A DNA stretch of 20,367 bases from Microbacterium sp. (GTDB lineage Bacteria > Actinomycetota > Actinomycetes > Actinomycetales > Microbacteriaceae): assembly GCA_003248845.1 (NCBI GenBank), contig QFPD01000013.1, positions 1-20,367 on the forward strand, in the 5' to 3' direction. A program made the translations under genes and the position numbers. Positions 7,017 through 15,267 of the stretch are shown one piece after another (the stretch's first letter is position 1; each line of letters opens with the position of its first letter). Below the pieces are notes generated by a model. The model was given only the letters and a program-made list of their open reading frames with translations. It made no database searches and was not told where the DNA came from.

Positions 7017-8122
7017 TGCGCTGCCAGCCACTCGACGTAGAAGAGGCCCACGCCCATCACCGCGAGGATGCCCGCGATGATCCACATACGCACGACGATC
7101 GTGATCTCGGGCCAGCCGCGCATCTCGAGGTGGTGGTGGAACGGGCTCATGAGGAAGAGACGCTTGCCGCCGGTCGCCCTGAAGTACCAGCGCTGCAGGA
7201 TCACCGACCCGGGGCCGATGATGAAGATGCCCGCGATGATGATCGAGAGGATCTCGGTACGCGAGAGCACGGCCATCGCCACGATGACGCCGCCGATCGC
7301 CATCGAGCCGACGTCGCCCATGAAGATCTTCGCCTTCGGCGCGTTCCACCAGAGGAACCCGACGAGAGCACCGACGAACGACGCCGCGATGATCGTGAGG
7401 TCCATCGGATCGGCCGTGTCGTAGCACGCTGCCTGGTAGGCCGTGACGAGGGCCTCCGACGTGCAGCGCTGCTGGAACTGCCAGAACGTCACGAGGCTGT
7501 AGGCCGAGACCGTGAAGATTCCCGCGCCCGTCGCGAGGCCGTCCAGGCCGTCGGTGAGATTCGTCGCGTTCGACCAGGCGACCGAGAGGAACGAGATCCA
7601 CACGAGGTAGGCGATCCACCCGATAACGGTGCCGAGCGCGAGGAACGAGAGCATGGGGATGTCGCGGAAGAACGAGATGTACGGAGATGCCGGAGTCTGC
7701 CCGACGCTGTTCGGGAAGTTCAACGCGAGGACGCCGAACGGCACCGCCACGATCACCTGACCGACGATCTTGCGCCAGCCGGAGAGGCCGAGGCTGCGCT
7801 GCTGACGCACCTTCATGTAATCGTCGATGAAGCCGATGGCGCCGAGACCGACCATCATCCAGATGACGAGGAGGCCTGAGATCGACGGCGGCGATCCGCC
7901 TGTCAGCGTGCCGACGAGGTAGCCGACGATCGACCCGAGGATGAAGATCACGCCGCCCATCGTCGGCGTGCCGCGCTTGGCGTGGTGCGAGGGGTTGTGC
8001 GCATCCTCGGGCGTGCGGATCACTTGGCCCCAGCCGAGCTTCTCGAACAGCCGGATGAACAGGGGCGTGAGGAAGAGGGTGAAAGCCAGCGAGATCGTGG
8101 CGGCCGAGAGCAGAGATCTCAC
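7013..8122 (-). CDS. mraY: Phospho-N-acetylmuramoyl-pentapeptide transferase MraY
   Basis: This 369-aa integral membrane enzyme transfers phospho-MurNAc-pentapeptide to undecaprenyl phosphate, making lipid I. It has about ten helices and the family landmarks: HHAKRGTPTMGG near residue 47, the FIDDYMKV Asp pair (100-101), NLTDGLDGLATG (188-199), MGDVGSMAIGG (269-) and the cytoplasmic SPFHHHLEMRGWPE loop. Cys220 and Cys233 flank a short outside insert seen in actinobacterial MraY proteins and may pair. The GTG start at 8122 overlaps the murF stop as GTGA, and the stop overlaps the murD start in the same way. Confidence 0.96.
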   Translation of the reverse strand: MRSLLSAATISLAFTLFLTPLFIRLFEKLGWGQVIRTPEDAHNPSHHAKRGTPTMGGVIFILGSIVGYLVGTLTGGSPPSISGLLVIWMMVGLGAIGFIDDYMKVRQQRSLGLSGWRKIVGQVIVAVPFGVLALNFPNSVGQTPASPYISFFRDIPMLSFLALGTVIGWIAYLVWISFLSVAWSNATNLTDGLDGLATGAGIFTVSAYSLVTFWQFQQRCTSEALVTAYQAACYDTADPMDLTIIAASFVGALVGFLWWNAPKAKIFMGDVGSMAIGGVIVAMAVLSRTEILSIIIAGIFIIGPGSVILQRWYFRATGGKRLFLMSPFHHHLEMRGWPEITIVVRMWIIAGILAVMGVGLFYVEWLAAQ

Positions 8123-9543
8123 GAGAACGATTCTCCCAGACGATCGCCGAGGTGGCGAAGTCCCGCCGCGTTCGACGACTTCACGAGCACCCGGTCCCCG
8201 TCCCGCAGCTCGCTGAGGAGGTAGTCATACGCCTCGTCGGCCGTCTCGAAGAAGACGGCTTCGCCGTCCCAGGAGCCTTCGCCGATCGTCGAGATGAACA
8301 GGCGTCGCGCCTCGCGGCCGACGACGACGATCCGCTCGATGCGCAGCCGCACGGCGAGAAGGCCGACGCGGTCGTGCTCCTCACCCGCGGCATCCCCCAG
8401 TTCGCTCATCGCACCGAGAACGGCGACCTTGCGCTGCCCCGGCTGCGCGATCTGCGCGAGGGTCCGCAGCGCTGCCGCCATCGAGTCCGGACTTGCGTTA
8501 TAGGCATCGTTGATGATGCGGACCCGATCCGATCCGAGCGGCTGCATGCGCCAGCGTTCGGCGATCTCCACGGTTTCCAGACGCGCGATCGCGTCGGCGG
8601 GATCGATGCCGAGCTCACGCGTGATCGAAATGGCCGCGAGCGCGTTCATGACGTGGTGCTCGCCGAGGACTTTCAGACGCAGCGGCATCCGGCGCTCGTG
8701 GTCGCCCTCGCGCACCACGATCGTGGACACCGTGCCGGCGGCGGTCACCTCGACGTCTTCGGCGCGCACCTCGGCGCCCGGGCCGCGTCCGAACCAGCGC
8801 ACGGAGACGTCGCGGGATGCCGCGACATCCGCCATGGCCGCCACGCGCGAATCGTCGGCGTTCAGCACGGCGACACCGCCCGGGCGGATCGCCTGGACGA
8901 GCTCGGTCTTCGCGCGCTGCGTCGCCTCGATGCCGCCGAAGCCGCCCGCATGGGCGAGCCCCACCATGAGGACGGCGCCGATATCGGGGGTGACGAGGCC
9001 CGCGAGCCGGGCGATCATGCCGCCCTGATCTGCGCCGAACTCGCTCACGAGGAAGCGCGTCGCCTCGGTCACACGCAGCATCGTGAGCGGCGCACCCACG
9101 TCGTTGTTGAAGGAGTTCCGCGGGGCGACCGTCTCGCCTTCGTCCTGGAGGATCCGCTGGACGAGGTTCTTGGTCGTCGTTTTGCCGTTCGAGCCCGTGA
9201 TCCCGACGACACGGAGATCTCCGGCCGCGCGCACGCGCGCGACGACGGTGCGAGCGAGGTCCGCGAGCGCCTGGACGACGTCGGGGACGATGATCTGTGA
9301 AATCGGCGCGTCCACGTGGTGTTCGGTGAGCGCGAGAGCTGCGCCGGCCTCGGCCGCCGCACCGACGAAGAGGTGTCCGTCGGTGACCTCACCCGGCTTC
9401 GCGACGAAGATGTCGCCGAGGCCGATCTCACGAGAATCGGTGTCGACCGCGCCGGCGACGGTCGTGTCGCCCGTGTCGCCGCGGGCGGGCTCGAGTGTGC
9501 CGCCGACGGCGTCTGCGAGCTCTGCGAGGGTCATCCGGATCAT
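8119..9543 (-). CDS. murF: UDP-MurNAc-tripeptide--D-alanyl-D-alanine ligase MurF
   Basis: This 474-aa cytoplasmic Mur ligase adds D-Ala-D-Ala to complete the UDP-MurNAc-pentapeptide. The N-terminal uridine-binding part has VDTDSREIGLGDIFVAKPG; the P-loop GITGSNGKTTT is at 114-124; RNSFNNDVGAPLTML, EFGADQGGMI and INDAYNASPDSM are MurF-specific. ATG 9543 has a GAGGAA sequence 9 nt upstream; a second ATG three codons later is an alternative. It follows ftsI by only 30 bp, so no murE lies between them. Confidence 0.95.
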   Translation of the reverse strand: MIRMTLAELADAVGGTLEPARGDTGDTTVAGAVDTDSREIGLGDIFVAKPGEVTDGHLFVGAAAEAGAALALTEHHVDAPISQIIVPDVVQALADLARTVVARVRAAGDLRVVGITGSNGKTTTKNLVQRILQDEGETVAPRNSFNNDVGAPLTMLRVTEATRFLVSEFGADQGGMIARLAGLVTPDIGAVLMVGLAHAGGFGGIEATQRAKTELVQAIRPGGVAVLNADDSRVAAMADVAASRDVSVRWFGRGPGAEVRAEDVEVTAAGTVSTIVVREGDHERRMPLRLKVLGEHHVMNALAAISITRELGIDPADAIARLETVEIAERWRMQPLGSDRVRIINDAYNASPDSMAAALRTLAQIAQPGQRKVAVLGAMSELGDAAGEEHDRVGLLAVRLRIERIVVVGREARRLFISTIGEGSWDGEAVFFETADEAYDYLLSELRDGDRVLVKSSNAAGLRHLGDRLGESFS

Positions 9544-9573
9544 GTGTGCAGGTTCCTCACGCGGCGGGGCGCG

Positions 9574-11388
9574 TCACTGTGTGACGGGGAGCAGGGGCGT
9601 CGCTTCGTTCGACGGCATGATCCGATAGTGCGTGAGCACCTGCATCATCGCCTTCTTGAAGACGGACCGGTTCGCGGACGACATCCGGTTGGTCTTGGGC
9701 TCGTCGAAGAGCGTCAGAACAACGTACTGCGGATTCTCGGCGGGCGCGAAACCGACGAGCGAGGTCATGAATAGCCCGTCCTTGTACCCGCCGTTGCCGT
9801 CGGGCACCTGCGCCGTGCCGGTTTTCACGCCGAGCCGGTACCCCGGGATGTTGATGTCGGCGGCGAGCGTCCCCTGGGCGTAGACGTTCTCGAGCATCTG
9901 CGAGACCTGCGACGCGGTCTCGGGCTTGATGACCTGCACCGGGTCCGGCTCGTCGGGCGTGACGACGGTGCCGTCGGCCTCCGTGCACGATTCGACGAGG
10001 CGCGCTGGCATGCGCACGCCGCCGTTCGCGATCGTCTGGAACACGCTCACCACCTGCGTGGGGGTCACCGTGAACGCTTGGCCGAACGTCGTCGTGTAGT
10101 AGGTCTGGTTGTCCCAGTCGGCGGCATCCGAGCTGAAACCGGCGTCCGGGGAGCCGGACCAGTTCAGCGCATCGCCGCCCCCGACGCCGAAGCGCTCGAG
10201 ATACTGCTGACGCACCTCCGGCGAGACGGTCGTGCCGAACTGCGACATCGCGACGTTCGACGACTCGACCAGGCCGCCGGTGAGCGTCAGATTCTCCGTG
10301 GGGTGATTCTCGGAGTCGTTGATCACGGCGCCGTTCGGGAACTCGATGCGGTCGGGGGTCTCGACGGCGGACATCGGCGTGAGACCGGCCTGCTCGATGG
10401 CGGTGGCCGCGGTGACGGGCTTGAACGTGGAGCCGGGCTCGTACGAGACGCGGAGCAGGCGCGACCCGCGATCGTCTGCTGCCGACGCCCCCGGGTCGTT
10501 GGGATCGACGGTCGGCGTCTCGGCGATGGCACGGATCTTGCCGGTCTTCGCCTCCATGACGATGATCCCGCCCCAGTCCGCCTGGTAGTGGCTGGTCTCC
10601 TCCGCGATCAGTTGCTGCATGTACCACTGCAGGTCGCCGTCGATCGTGAGTTTCAGGGTGCCGCCGTCGACAGCGGGCGTCTCCTTCTCGGTACCGGGGA
10701 TGATGACGCCCGATGTCCCGCGCTGGTAGGTGATCTTGCCGTCGGTGGGCTGGAGGCACGACTGCTGGAGGTCCTCCAATCCCTCCAGCGGCGTGCCGTC
10801 GGAGCCGACGAAGCCGAGGATGTTTCCGGCCACCGCGCCGTCGGGGTACACGCGCGACGGGTGCTCGTCGTAGTAGAGGAACGGGAGCTTCAGGTCGGCG
10901 AGGGCACGGTACACCTCCGTCGAGACGTAGCGCTTGATCGTCGCGTACTGAGAGCTGGCATCCTTCGCGAGCGCGTCGGAGACGATCTTCTGCACGTCGT
11001 CGGAGGTCTGCCCCGTGACCGCGGCGATACGCCCCGCGAGCTCGGGCCACGGGATCTTCTCATTCTTGCCGTCGGGCCCCTCGATCGGGTTGCCGTCGGC
11101 ATCCTCCCTGTCGATCCCCTGTGCCGCGAGAGCCGGGTCGATCTGCACGTCGTACAGCGACGTGCTCGTCGCGAGCACCGTGCCATCGGTGTCGACGATC
11201 TGGCCGCGCGCGCCGTACAGCGTCTGCGAAGCGCCCGTCGCAAGACTCTCCGCCTCGGAGATGTGGTCGTTCGCGTTGACGACCTGGATGTCGACGAGGC
11301 GTACGACGAAGGCGGCGAGGATGCCGAGGACGACAGCCAGCGCGACGACGGTGCGCCGACGCGGGCTGCGGGTTGCGCGAGTCGTCAT
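9574..11388 (-). CDS. ftsI: Penicillin-binding protein, class B transpeptidase FtsI (PbpB)
   Basis: This 604-aa septal transpeptidase has a short cytoplasmic tail, one membrane anchor (about residues 13-36), a PBP dimerisation domain including RGQIVDTDGTVLATS (61-75), and a transpeptidase domain with all three active-site motifs: STFK (Ser320-Lys323), SSN (376-378) and KTG (522-524). It cross-links septal peptidoglycan made by FtsW and is a beta-lactam target. No C-terminal PASTA domain is present. The start is 4 nt after the ftsL-like stop. Division rather than elongation function is inferred from dcw position. Confidence 0.95.
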   Translation of the reverse strand: MTTRATRSPRRRTVVALAVVLGILAAFVVRLVDIQVVNANDHISEAESLATGASQTLYGARGQIVDTDGTVLATSTSLYDVQIDPALAAQGIDREDADGNPIEGPDGKNEKIPWPELAGRIAAVTGQTSDDVQKIVSDALAKDASSQYATIKRYVSTEVYRALADLKLPFLYYDEHPSRVYPDGAVAGNILGFVGSDGTPLEGLEDLQQSCLQPTDGKITYQRGTSGVIIPGTEKETPAVDGGTLKLTIDGDLQWYMQQLIAEETSHYQADWGGIIVMEAKTGKIRAIAETPTVDPNDPGASAADDRGSRLLRVSYEPGSTFKPVTAATAIEQAGLTPMSAVETPDRIEFPNGAVINDSENHPTENLTLTGGLVESSNVAMSQFGTTVSPEVRQQYLERFGVGGGDALNWSGSPDAGFSSDAADWDNQTYYTTTFGQAFTVTPTQVVSVFQTIANGGVRMPARLVESCTEADGTVVTPDEPDPVQVIKPETASQVSQMLENVYAQGTLAADINIPGYRLGVKTGTAQVPDGNGGYKDGLFMTSLVGFAPAENPQYVVLTLFDEPKTNRMSSANRSVFKKAMMQVLTHYRIMPSNEATPLLPVTQ

Positions 11389-11392
11389 GAGA

Positions 11393-11995
11393 TCAGTGTG
11401 TGTCGGGTGTCGGCAGACCGTCGGCGATCGCAGGGGGTGTCGAGGATTCCACCCCGGCGGCGATCGCCTCGTCGGCGACGCTCGCCCCCGAATGGAGGGT
11501 CGCCGCGGGGTCGTTCACGAGCGGGACGCCCGCCACGAGGGCGTTCGAGACGGCGGCCTGAGTGAGCGCGTTCACCGAGCTCGCCCCGTTGGAACCCGCA
11601 TCCGTGCCGACGATCGCACTGTCGCTCAGCCGGAGGTATGTCGGCGCCTGACCCGTCACCATCCCCAGCGCCGCCGCGTTGGCCGCGAGGTACTGCGGCG
11701 AGCTGAGGCCGGCGAGAGAGTCCGTGAGCATCTGCTTCTGGTAGTCGAGCCCCCGCTGCTGGCTGGACAGCGCGGACAGTTCGTAGGAGCTCTGCGTCGT
11801 CAGAATCGACAAGCCCATCTGCGCCGCGGCGATGAGCACGGCGCCGGCGACAGCGATGATGCCGTACAGCAGGCGCGGACGGCGACGCGGCAGGGGGCGC
11901 TCGAGTGCGCGGAGCCGGCGCGCCGGCACGGTCTCCGGTGCGCGGTGGGGCGCCGCAGTGAGCGAGGGTCGGGCCGGTGCTGTGGCGATGCTCAT
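11393..11995 (-). CDS. ftsL: FtsL-like septum protein
   Basis: This 200-aa bitopic protein has a basic, Pro/Ala-rich cytoplasmic segment (1-42, ending RRRPR), one membrane helix (about 43-65) and an extracytoplasmic segment with coiled-coil character (about 67-95). After that come [15 protein letters not shown] and TYLRLSD, then a low-complexity Ala/Ser-rich tail. Sequence similarity in the FtsL/FtsB group is weak, so the name comes from topology and from its fixed place between rsmH and ftsI. It overlaps the rsmH stop as ATGA and ends 4 nt before ftsI. It should join FtsQ in recruiting FtsW/FtsI. Confidence 0.8.
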   Translation of the reverse strand: MSIATAPARPSLTAAPHRAPETVPARRLRALERPLPRRRPRLLYGIIAVAGAVLIAAAQMGLSILTTQSSYELSALSSQQRGLDYQKQMLTDSLAGLSSPQYLAANAAALGMVTGQAPTYLRLSDSAIVGTDAGSNGASSVNALTQAAVSNALVAGVPLVNDPAATLHSGASVADEAIAAGVESSTPPAIADGLPTPDTH

Positions 11996-12951
11996 CGCGC
12001 CTCCGCGATTCTCTCGGCCGCGCGCAGACGCACGGGGGTGGCACGGGGGTTGCGGGCGCGCTCCTCGTCGGACGCGAGCTCGGCGCCTTTCGTGAGCAGG
12101 CGGAAGCGCGGTGCGTGCTCGGGCAGTTCGACGGGCAGTCCCGCGGGTGCGGTGGATGCCGCCGCCTCCGCGAACTCGCGCTTGACGAGCCGGTCCTCGA
12201 GCGACTGATAGCTCATGACCGCGATCCGTCCGCCGACACGCAGGAGGCCCATCGCGGCCGGAAGGGCCCGCTCGAGCACGGACAGCTCGGCGTTCACCTC
12301 GATGCGCAGCGCCTGGAAGACGCGCTTGGCGGGATGGCCGCGACCCTCTCGTTGCACCGCGACCGGCGTCGCAGCGACCAGGACATCGACGAGTTGCCCC
12401 GACCGTTCGATCGGGGCTGTCGCCCGCGCCGCGATGATGGCGCGGGCGTACCGGCCAGCGAGCTTCTCCTCGCCGTAGCGCTCGAAGATGCGCCGGAGGT
12501 CGCCCTCACCGTACGTCGCGACGACCTCTGCGGCGGTGATGCCCTGCGTCTGGTCCATGCGCATGTCGAGGGGGGCATCCTGCGCGTACGCGAATCCTCG
12601 ATCGGCCTCGTCGAGCTGGAGCGACGAGACGCCGAGGTCGAAGAGGATGCCGTCCACGCGCGAGGCGCCGGCGGACGCCGAGGCATCCGCGATGCCGTCG
12701 TAGACGGTGTGGATGAGCGTCACGCGATCGCCGAAGCGCGCTAGGCGCTCCCCCGCGAGGCGCAGGGCGTCGGTGTCGCGATCGAGACCGATCAGACGTA
12801 CCTCCGGGAAGCGTTCCAACAGTGCTTCGGAATGTCCGCCCATGCCTTCCGTGGCGTCGACGACGACGGCGCCGGGCCGCGTGAGAGCCGGCGCGAGCAG
12901 CTCGATGCAGCGCTCGAGCAGCACGGGGGTGTGGATGTCCGAAGTGCTCAT
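11992..12951 (-). CDS. rsmH: 16S rRNA (cytosine1402-N4)-methyltransferase RsmH (MraW)
   Basis: This S-adenosylmethionine-dependent enzyme methylates C1402 in the ribosomal P-site region. [15 protein letters not shown] starts the fold; [15 protein letters not shown] (31-45) is the SAM-binding loop, followed by [56 protein letters not shown] and [15 protein letters not shown] 12951 gives 319 aa with the typical [12 protein letters not shown] start. An in-frame ATG at 12987 would add 12 residues ([12 protein letters not shown]) and has a slightly better purine-rich upstream sequence. It sits between mraZ and the ftsL-like gene, which it overlaps as ATGA. Confidence 0.94.
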   Translation of the reverse strand: MSTSDIHTPVLLERCIELLAPALTRPGAVVVDATEGMGGHSEALLERFPEVRLIGLDRDTDALRLAGERLARFGDRVTLIHTVYDGIADASASAGASRVDGILFDLGVSSLQLDEADRGFAYAQDAPLDMRMDQTQGITAAEVVATYGEGDLRRIFERYGEEKLAGRYARAIIAARATAPIERSGQLVDVLVAATPVAVQREGRGHPAKRVFQALRIEVNAELSVLERALPAAMGLLRVGGRIAVMSYQSLEDRLVKREFAEAAASTAPAGLPVELPEHAPRFRLLTKGAELASDEERARNPRATPVRLRAAERIAEAR

Positions 12952-12963
12952 GATGTGCGGGGC

Positions 12964-12984
12964 GGGATCCGGAGCTCCGATCCC
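12964..12984. repeat. Near-perfect palindrome in the rsmH leader
   Basis: GGGATC and GATCCC flank the palindromic core GGAGCTCC with one unpaired base. The element lies 13 nt upstream of the preferred rsmH ATG and just downstream of the alternative ATG at 12987. Folded in RNA, it would sit where a ribosome approaches the downstream start. It may affect start choice or may be neutral. Confidence 0.4.
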
Positions 12985-13048
12985 CATCCGCCTGACCTGG
13001 CACCGGGGAAGTGTGTCAGGGCGTGCGGCTGGGAGTCGGAACCACGGG

Positions 13049-13480
13049 TCAGAAGAGGCCCGGAATCACCTCCTGCTCCATGTCGGAATAGCTGTCCTCG
13101 TTGCCTTCGGCATAGGCGTTCCACGCCTCTGCGTCCCAGATCTCGGCGTGCGCGCCGACACCCGTGACGACGAGCTCGCGACCGAGATTCGCGTACGTGC
13201 GCAGGTGCGGCGGGATCGTGATGCGGCTCTGGCTGTCCGGCTTCTCGTCGCTCGCCCCGGAGAGAAACATGCGCTGGAAGTCGCGCGCCTGCTTGTTGGT
13301 CAGAGGCGCCTCGCGGATCTTCTCGTAGACGCGCTCGAACTCCTTCGTGCTGAACACGTACAAGCACCGCTCCTGACCGCGGGTCACGACGACGCCGTCC
13401 CCCAGATCGGTGCGGAACTTGGCGGGGAGGATCACGCGACCCTTGTCATCGAGCTTGGGGGTGTAGGTGCCCAGAAGCAT
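13049..13480 (-). CDS. mraZ: MraZ, transcriptional regulator of the dcw cluster
   Basis: This 143-aa protein has two SpoVT/AbrB-like halves, each with the DxxxR signature: [14 protein letters not shown] near residues 10-23 and [13 protein letters not shown] near residues 82-94. MraZ forms a ring-shaped oligomer and binds repeats upstream of its own gene to control dcw transcription. ATG 13480 gives the family-typical [15 protein letters not shown] start; the frame is open upstream, but those codons cover the operator. A GAAGGGGGG sequence lies about 9 nt before the ATG. It is the first gene of the cluster; rsmH follows after 97 bp. Confidence 0.95.
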   Translation of the reverse strand: MLLGTYTPKLDDKGRVILPAKFRTDLGDGVVVTRGQERCLYVFSTKEFERVYEKIREAPLTNKQARDFQRMFLSGASDEKPDSQSRITIPPHLRTYANLGRELVVTGVGAHAEIWDAEAWNAYAEGNEDSYSDMEQEVIPGLF

Positions 13481-13520
13481 CCACGACCACCCCCCTTCGC
13501 TCCGACCCGCCTCAGGTGCA

Positions 13521-13555
13521 CACCACTTTACTCCACTTCCCTCCACTTCACTATG
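13521..13555 (-). promoter_or_regulatory. MraZ operator (three direct repeats) with candidate -10
   Basis: On the minus strand, GTGGAG, GTGGAG and GTGGTG occur at exact 10-bp intervals (13546-13541, 13536-13531, 13526-13521), separated by GGAA and TAAA. This TGGNG-N5 pattern is the known kind of MraZ binding site: in E. coli, three TGGGN repeats with 5-nt spacers. A CATAGT hexamer at 13555-13550 could be the -10, placing the repeats across the transcription start, where bound MraZ would repress. No clear -35 was found. Confidence 0.75.
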
Positions 13556-13588
13556 GTTCCGACGCGGTTTCCCTCCCCAAAACGCGAA

Positions 13589-13616
13589 AAAGCACCGACC
13601 CGGAGGTCGGTGCTTT
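13589..13616 (-). terminator. Intrinsic terminator after the DUF3040 gene
   Basis: A perfect 12-bp stem (AAAGCACCGACC with GGTCGGTGCTTT) encloses a 4-nt loop and, on the minus strand, runs directly into a T-run followed by CGCGTTTTGG. It starts 34 nt beyond the DUF3040 stop. A second GC-rich hairpin (13624-13639, CCGGGC/GCCCGG) lies between the stop and this stem. It separates DUF3040 transcription from the mraZ promoter, which is read in the same direction. Confidence 0.85.
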
Positions 13617-13650
13617 CGGTGGGCCGGGCGACAGCCCGGTTACGTGCGTG

Positions 13651-14037
13651 TCAGTGGTCGCCCTGTCGGCGGTCCCAGCGGTCGTTCATGCGGTCCATGA
13701 AGGAGGATGAGGGTCCCGACGCCTTCTTGGCGGCCGTCGGAGCGGACGAGTCGCCCGCCATGCCGCCCTTGCCAGATGCGGAGCCGCGCCCGGGCGTCAC
13801 GGCGAGGACCACGCCGGCGACCATCACCACGAAGGCGATGACGCCCACCACGATGAGGCTGCTCGAGACGCCGAAGACGAGGCCGCCGAGGCCGAGGAGG
13901 ACGAGAACAGTGCCGTAGACGATGTTGCGGTAGCTGAGCGTCTGTCCGTCACGGGGCGCGACGACATCCGCGTCCTTGTTCATGAGATGGCGCTCCATCT
14001 CATCGAGCAGGCGCTGCTCCTGTTCTGACAGCGGCAT
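13651..14037 (-). CDS. DUF3040 domain membrane protein
   Basis: This 128-aa protein has the DUF3040 N-terminal signature MPLSEQEQRLLDEMERHL, a short polar segment, two membrane helices (about 39-57 and 60-81) and a Gly/Ser/Lys-rich tail ending in FMDRMNDRWDRRQGDH. Function is unknown. The family is actinobacterial and is often found near mraZ. ATG 14037 is preferred over upstream in-frame starts because AAGGAGG lies 5 nt before it. It has its own promoter and terminator and is a single-gene unit divergent from the polyprenyl synthase. Confidence 0.9.
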   Translation of the reverse strand: MPLSEQEQRLLDEMERHLMNKDADVVAPRDGQTLSYRNIVYGTVLVLLGLGGLVFGVSSSLIVVGVIAFVVMVAGVVLAVTPGRGSASGKGGMAGDSSAPTAAKKASGPSSSFMDRMNDRWDRRQGDH

Positions 14038-14083
14038 GCGTGCCTCCTTGAGGCCGGGTCGAGCTGGCGATTCGGTGCACACG

Positions 14084-14112
14084 ATTCTAGTCGTGCACTC
14101 GAGAACTAGGCT
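14084..14112. promoter_or_regulatory. Overlapping divergent promoters, DUF3040 gene versus polyprenyl synthase gene
   Basis: TAGAAT (minus strand, 14089-14084) is the -10 for the DUF3040 gene and gives a leader of about 40 nt with a strong ribosome binding site. TAGGCT (plus strand, 14107-14112) ends 6 nt before GTG 14119, ideal for a leaderless polyprenyl synthase transcript. The two boxes face away from each other with exactly 17 bp between them, so each occupies the -35 position of the other. CTAGT/ACTAG inverted arms (14087-14091 and 14105-14109) flank the gap. Confidence 0.6.
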
Positions 14113-14118
14113 AGGCCC

Positions 14119-15207
14119 GTGACCCCTTCCCCGGCGCCGATCGAAGCAGTTTCCCAGCGACTGGCAAGCTTCCTGCAGGCCCGGGTGGGCGAATGGGGCT
14201 CGTCGGGCGCAGAGGCCACGGCTTTCGTGGAGAACGCCGCCTCGACCCTGTCAGGTGGAAAGCGTCTGCGCGCCCGCTTCTGCGTCACCGGCTGGCGGGC
14301 CGTCGCCGAACCCGACAGCGCTCCGGCGGCACCGCCCGAGGCGGTCCTCGCCGCCGCCGGCGCGCTGGAGATCTTCCATGCCGCAGCCCTCGTCCACGAC
14401 GACATCATCGACAACTCCGACACGCGCCGCGGCCGCCCTGCGGCACACCGCGCGCTCGAGGCCCACCATGGCGCTTCCCGCTGGGCGGGAGCGGGTGGGG
14501 CATTCGGTCGTTCCGCGGCGATCCTCCTCGGAGATCTCCTCGTCGCGTGGAGCGACGACCTGCTCGAAGACGGCCTCCGCGCCGCCCCGCACGCCGCCGC
14601 AGCACGGAGCGTGTACGCGCTCATGCGCCGCGAGGTCACAGTCGGGCAGTTCCTCGACATCGCGGAAGAAGCCGCCTTCATCACGGCGCCCGACACCGAC
14701 CACGCGGAGCGGGCGCTGCGCGTCGCATCGCTGAAATCAGCCCGCTACTCGATCGAGCACCCTCTGCTTCTGGGCGGCGCGCTGGCCGGCGCGAGTGCCG
14801 CGCAGTCGGCCGCGCTGTCGGCGTTCGGCCACCCGCTCGGCCTCGCGTTCCAGTTGCGCGACGACGTCCTGGGCGTCTTCGGCGACAGCGCTGTGACAGG
14901 TAAGCCCTCGGGTGACGATCTACGTGAAGGCAAGCGCACGGTGCTCATCGCGTACACGCGCGAGGCCCTGGATCCGGTCGCGAGACGGACGTTCGACGCG
15001 CTCGTGGGCGACCCGACACTGGATGGCGCACAGGTCGCCGCCGCGCAGGAGACGATCGCCGCCTCGGGTGCGCTCACGCGAGTCGAGGGCCTCATCGACG
15101 CCTACACGCAGGAGGCCGATCAGGCGCTTCGGGGTGCCCCCCTCGCCGCGGGTGCGGTCGAGGAGCTGCGCGCGCTCGCACGCGACGCAACCGCTCGCGC
15201 ATCCTGA
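14119..15207 (+). CDS. Polyprenyl (trans-isoprenyl) diphosphate synthase, IdsA-like
   Basis: This 362-aa enzyme condenses isopentenyl diphosphate with allylic diphosphates. The first Asp-rich motif DDIID is at residues 94-98, followed by DTRRGRP; the substrate-binding LSGGKRLRARF is at 44-54. The second motif region is QLRDDVLGVFGDSAVTGKPSGDDLREGKRT (245-273), in which the third Asp of DDxxD is Gly, as in many actinobacterial IdsA-type enzymes. Chain length cannot be read reliably: GGPP synthase or a longer-chain quinone-tail synthase are both possible. The GTG start is supported by the TAGGCT box 6 nt upstream. The position matches idsA2 near Rv2175c in M. tuberculosis. Confidence 0.9.
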   Translation: MTPSPAPIEAVSQRLASFLQARVGEWGSSGAEATAFVENAASTLSGGKRLRARFCVTGWRAVAEPDSAPAAPPEAVLAAAGALEIFHAAALVHDDIIDNSDTRRGRPAAHRALEAHHGASRWAGAGGAFGRSAAILLGDLLVAWSDDLLEDGLRAAPHAAAARSVYALMRREVTVGQFLDIAEEAAFITAPDTDHAERALRVASLKSARYSIEHPLLLGGALAGASAAQSAALSAFGHPLGLAFQLRDDVLGVFGDSAVTGKPSGDDLREGKRTVLIAYTREALDPVARRTFDALVGDPTLDGAQVAAAQETIAASGALTRVEGLIDAYTQEADQALRGAPLAAGAVEELRALARDATARAS

Positions 15208-15267
15208 GGCGTGCAGCGTCGACTGACGCGTCGGTGGATCGAGACGACGGCGCGGCAGGCGTCGCGC

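Noticed and set aside
7017..7619. N-terminal extension of the murD frame up to 7619
   Set aside because: These codons overlap mraY antiparallel to no known domain and in a different frame. The GTG at 7016, overlapping the mraY stop, gives a normal MurD N-terminus.
10078..11565. Long plus-strand open frame opposite ftsI and ftsL
   Set aside because: It is antisense to a PBP with all three catalytic motifs; the product is Arg/Gly/Val/Asp-rich low complexity.
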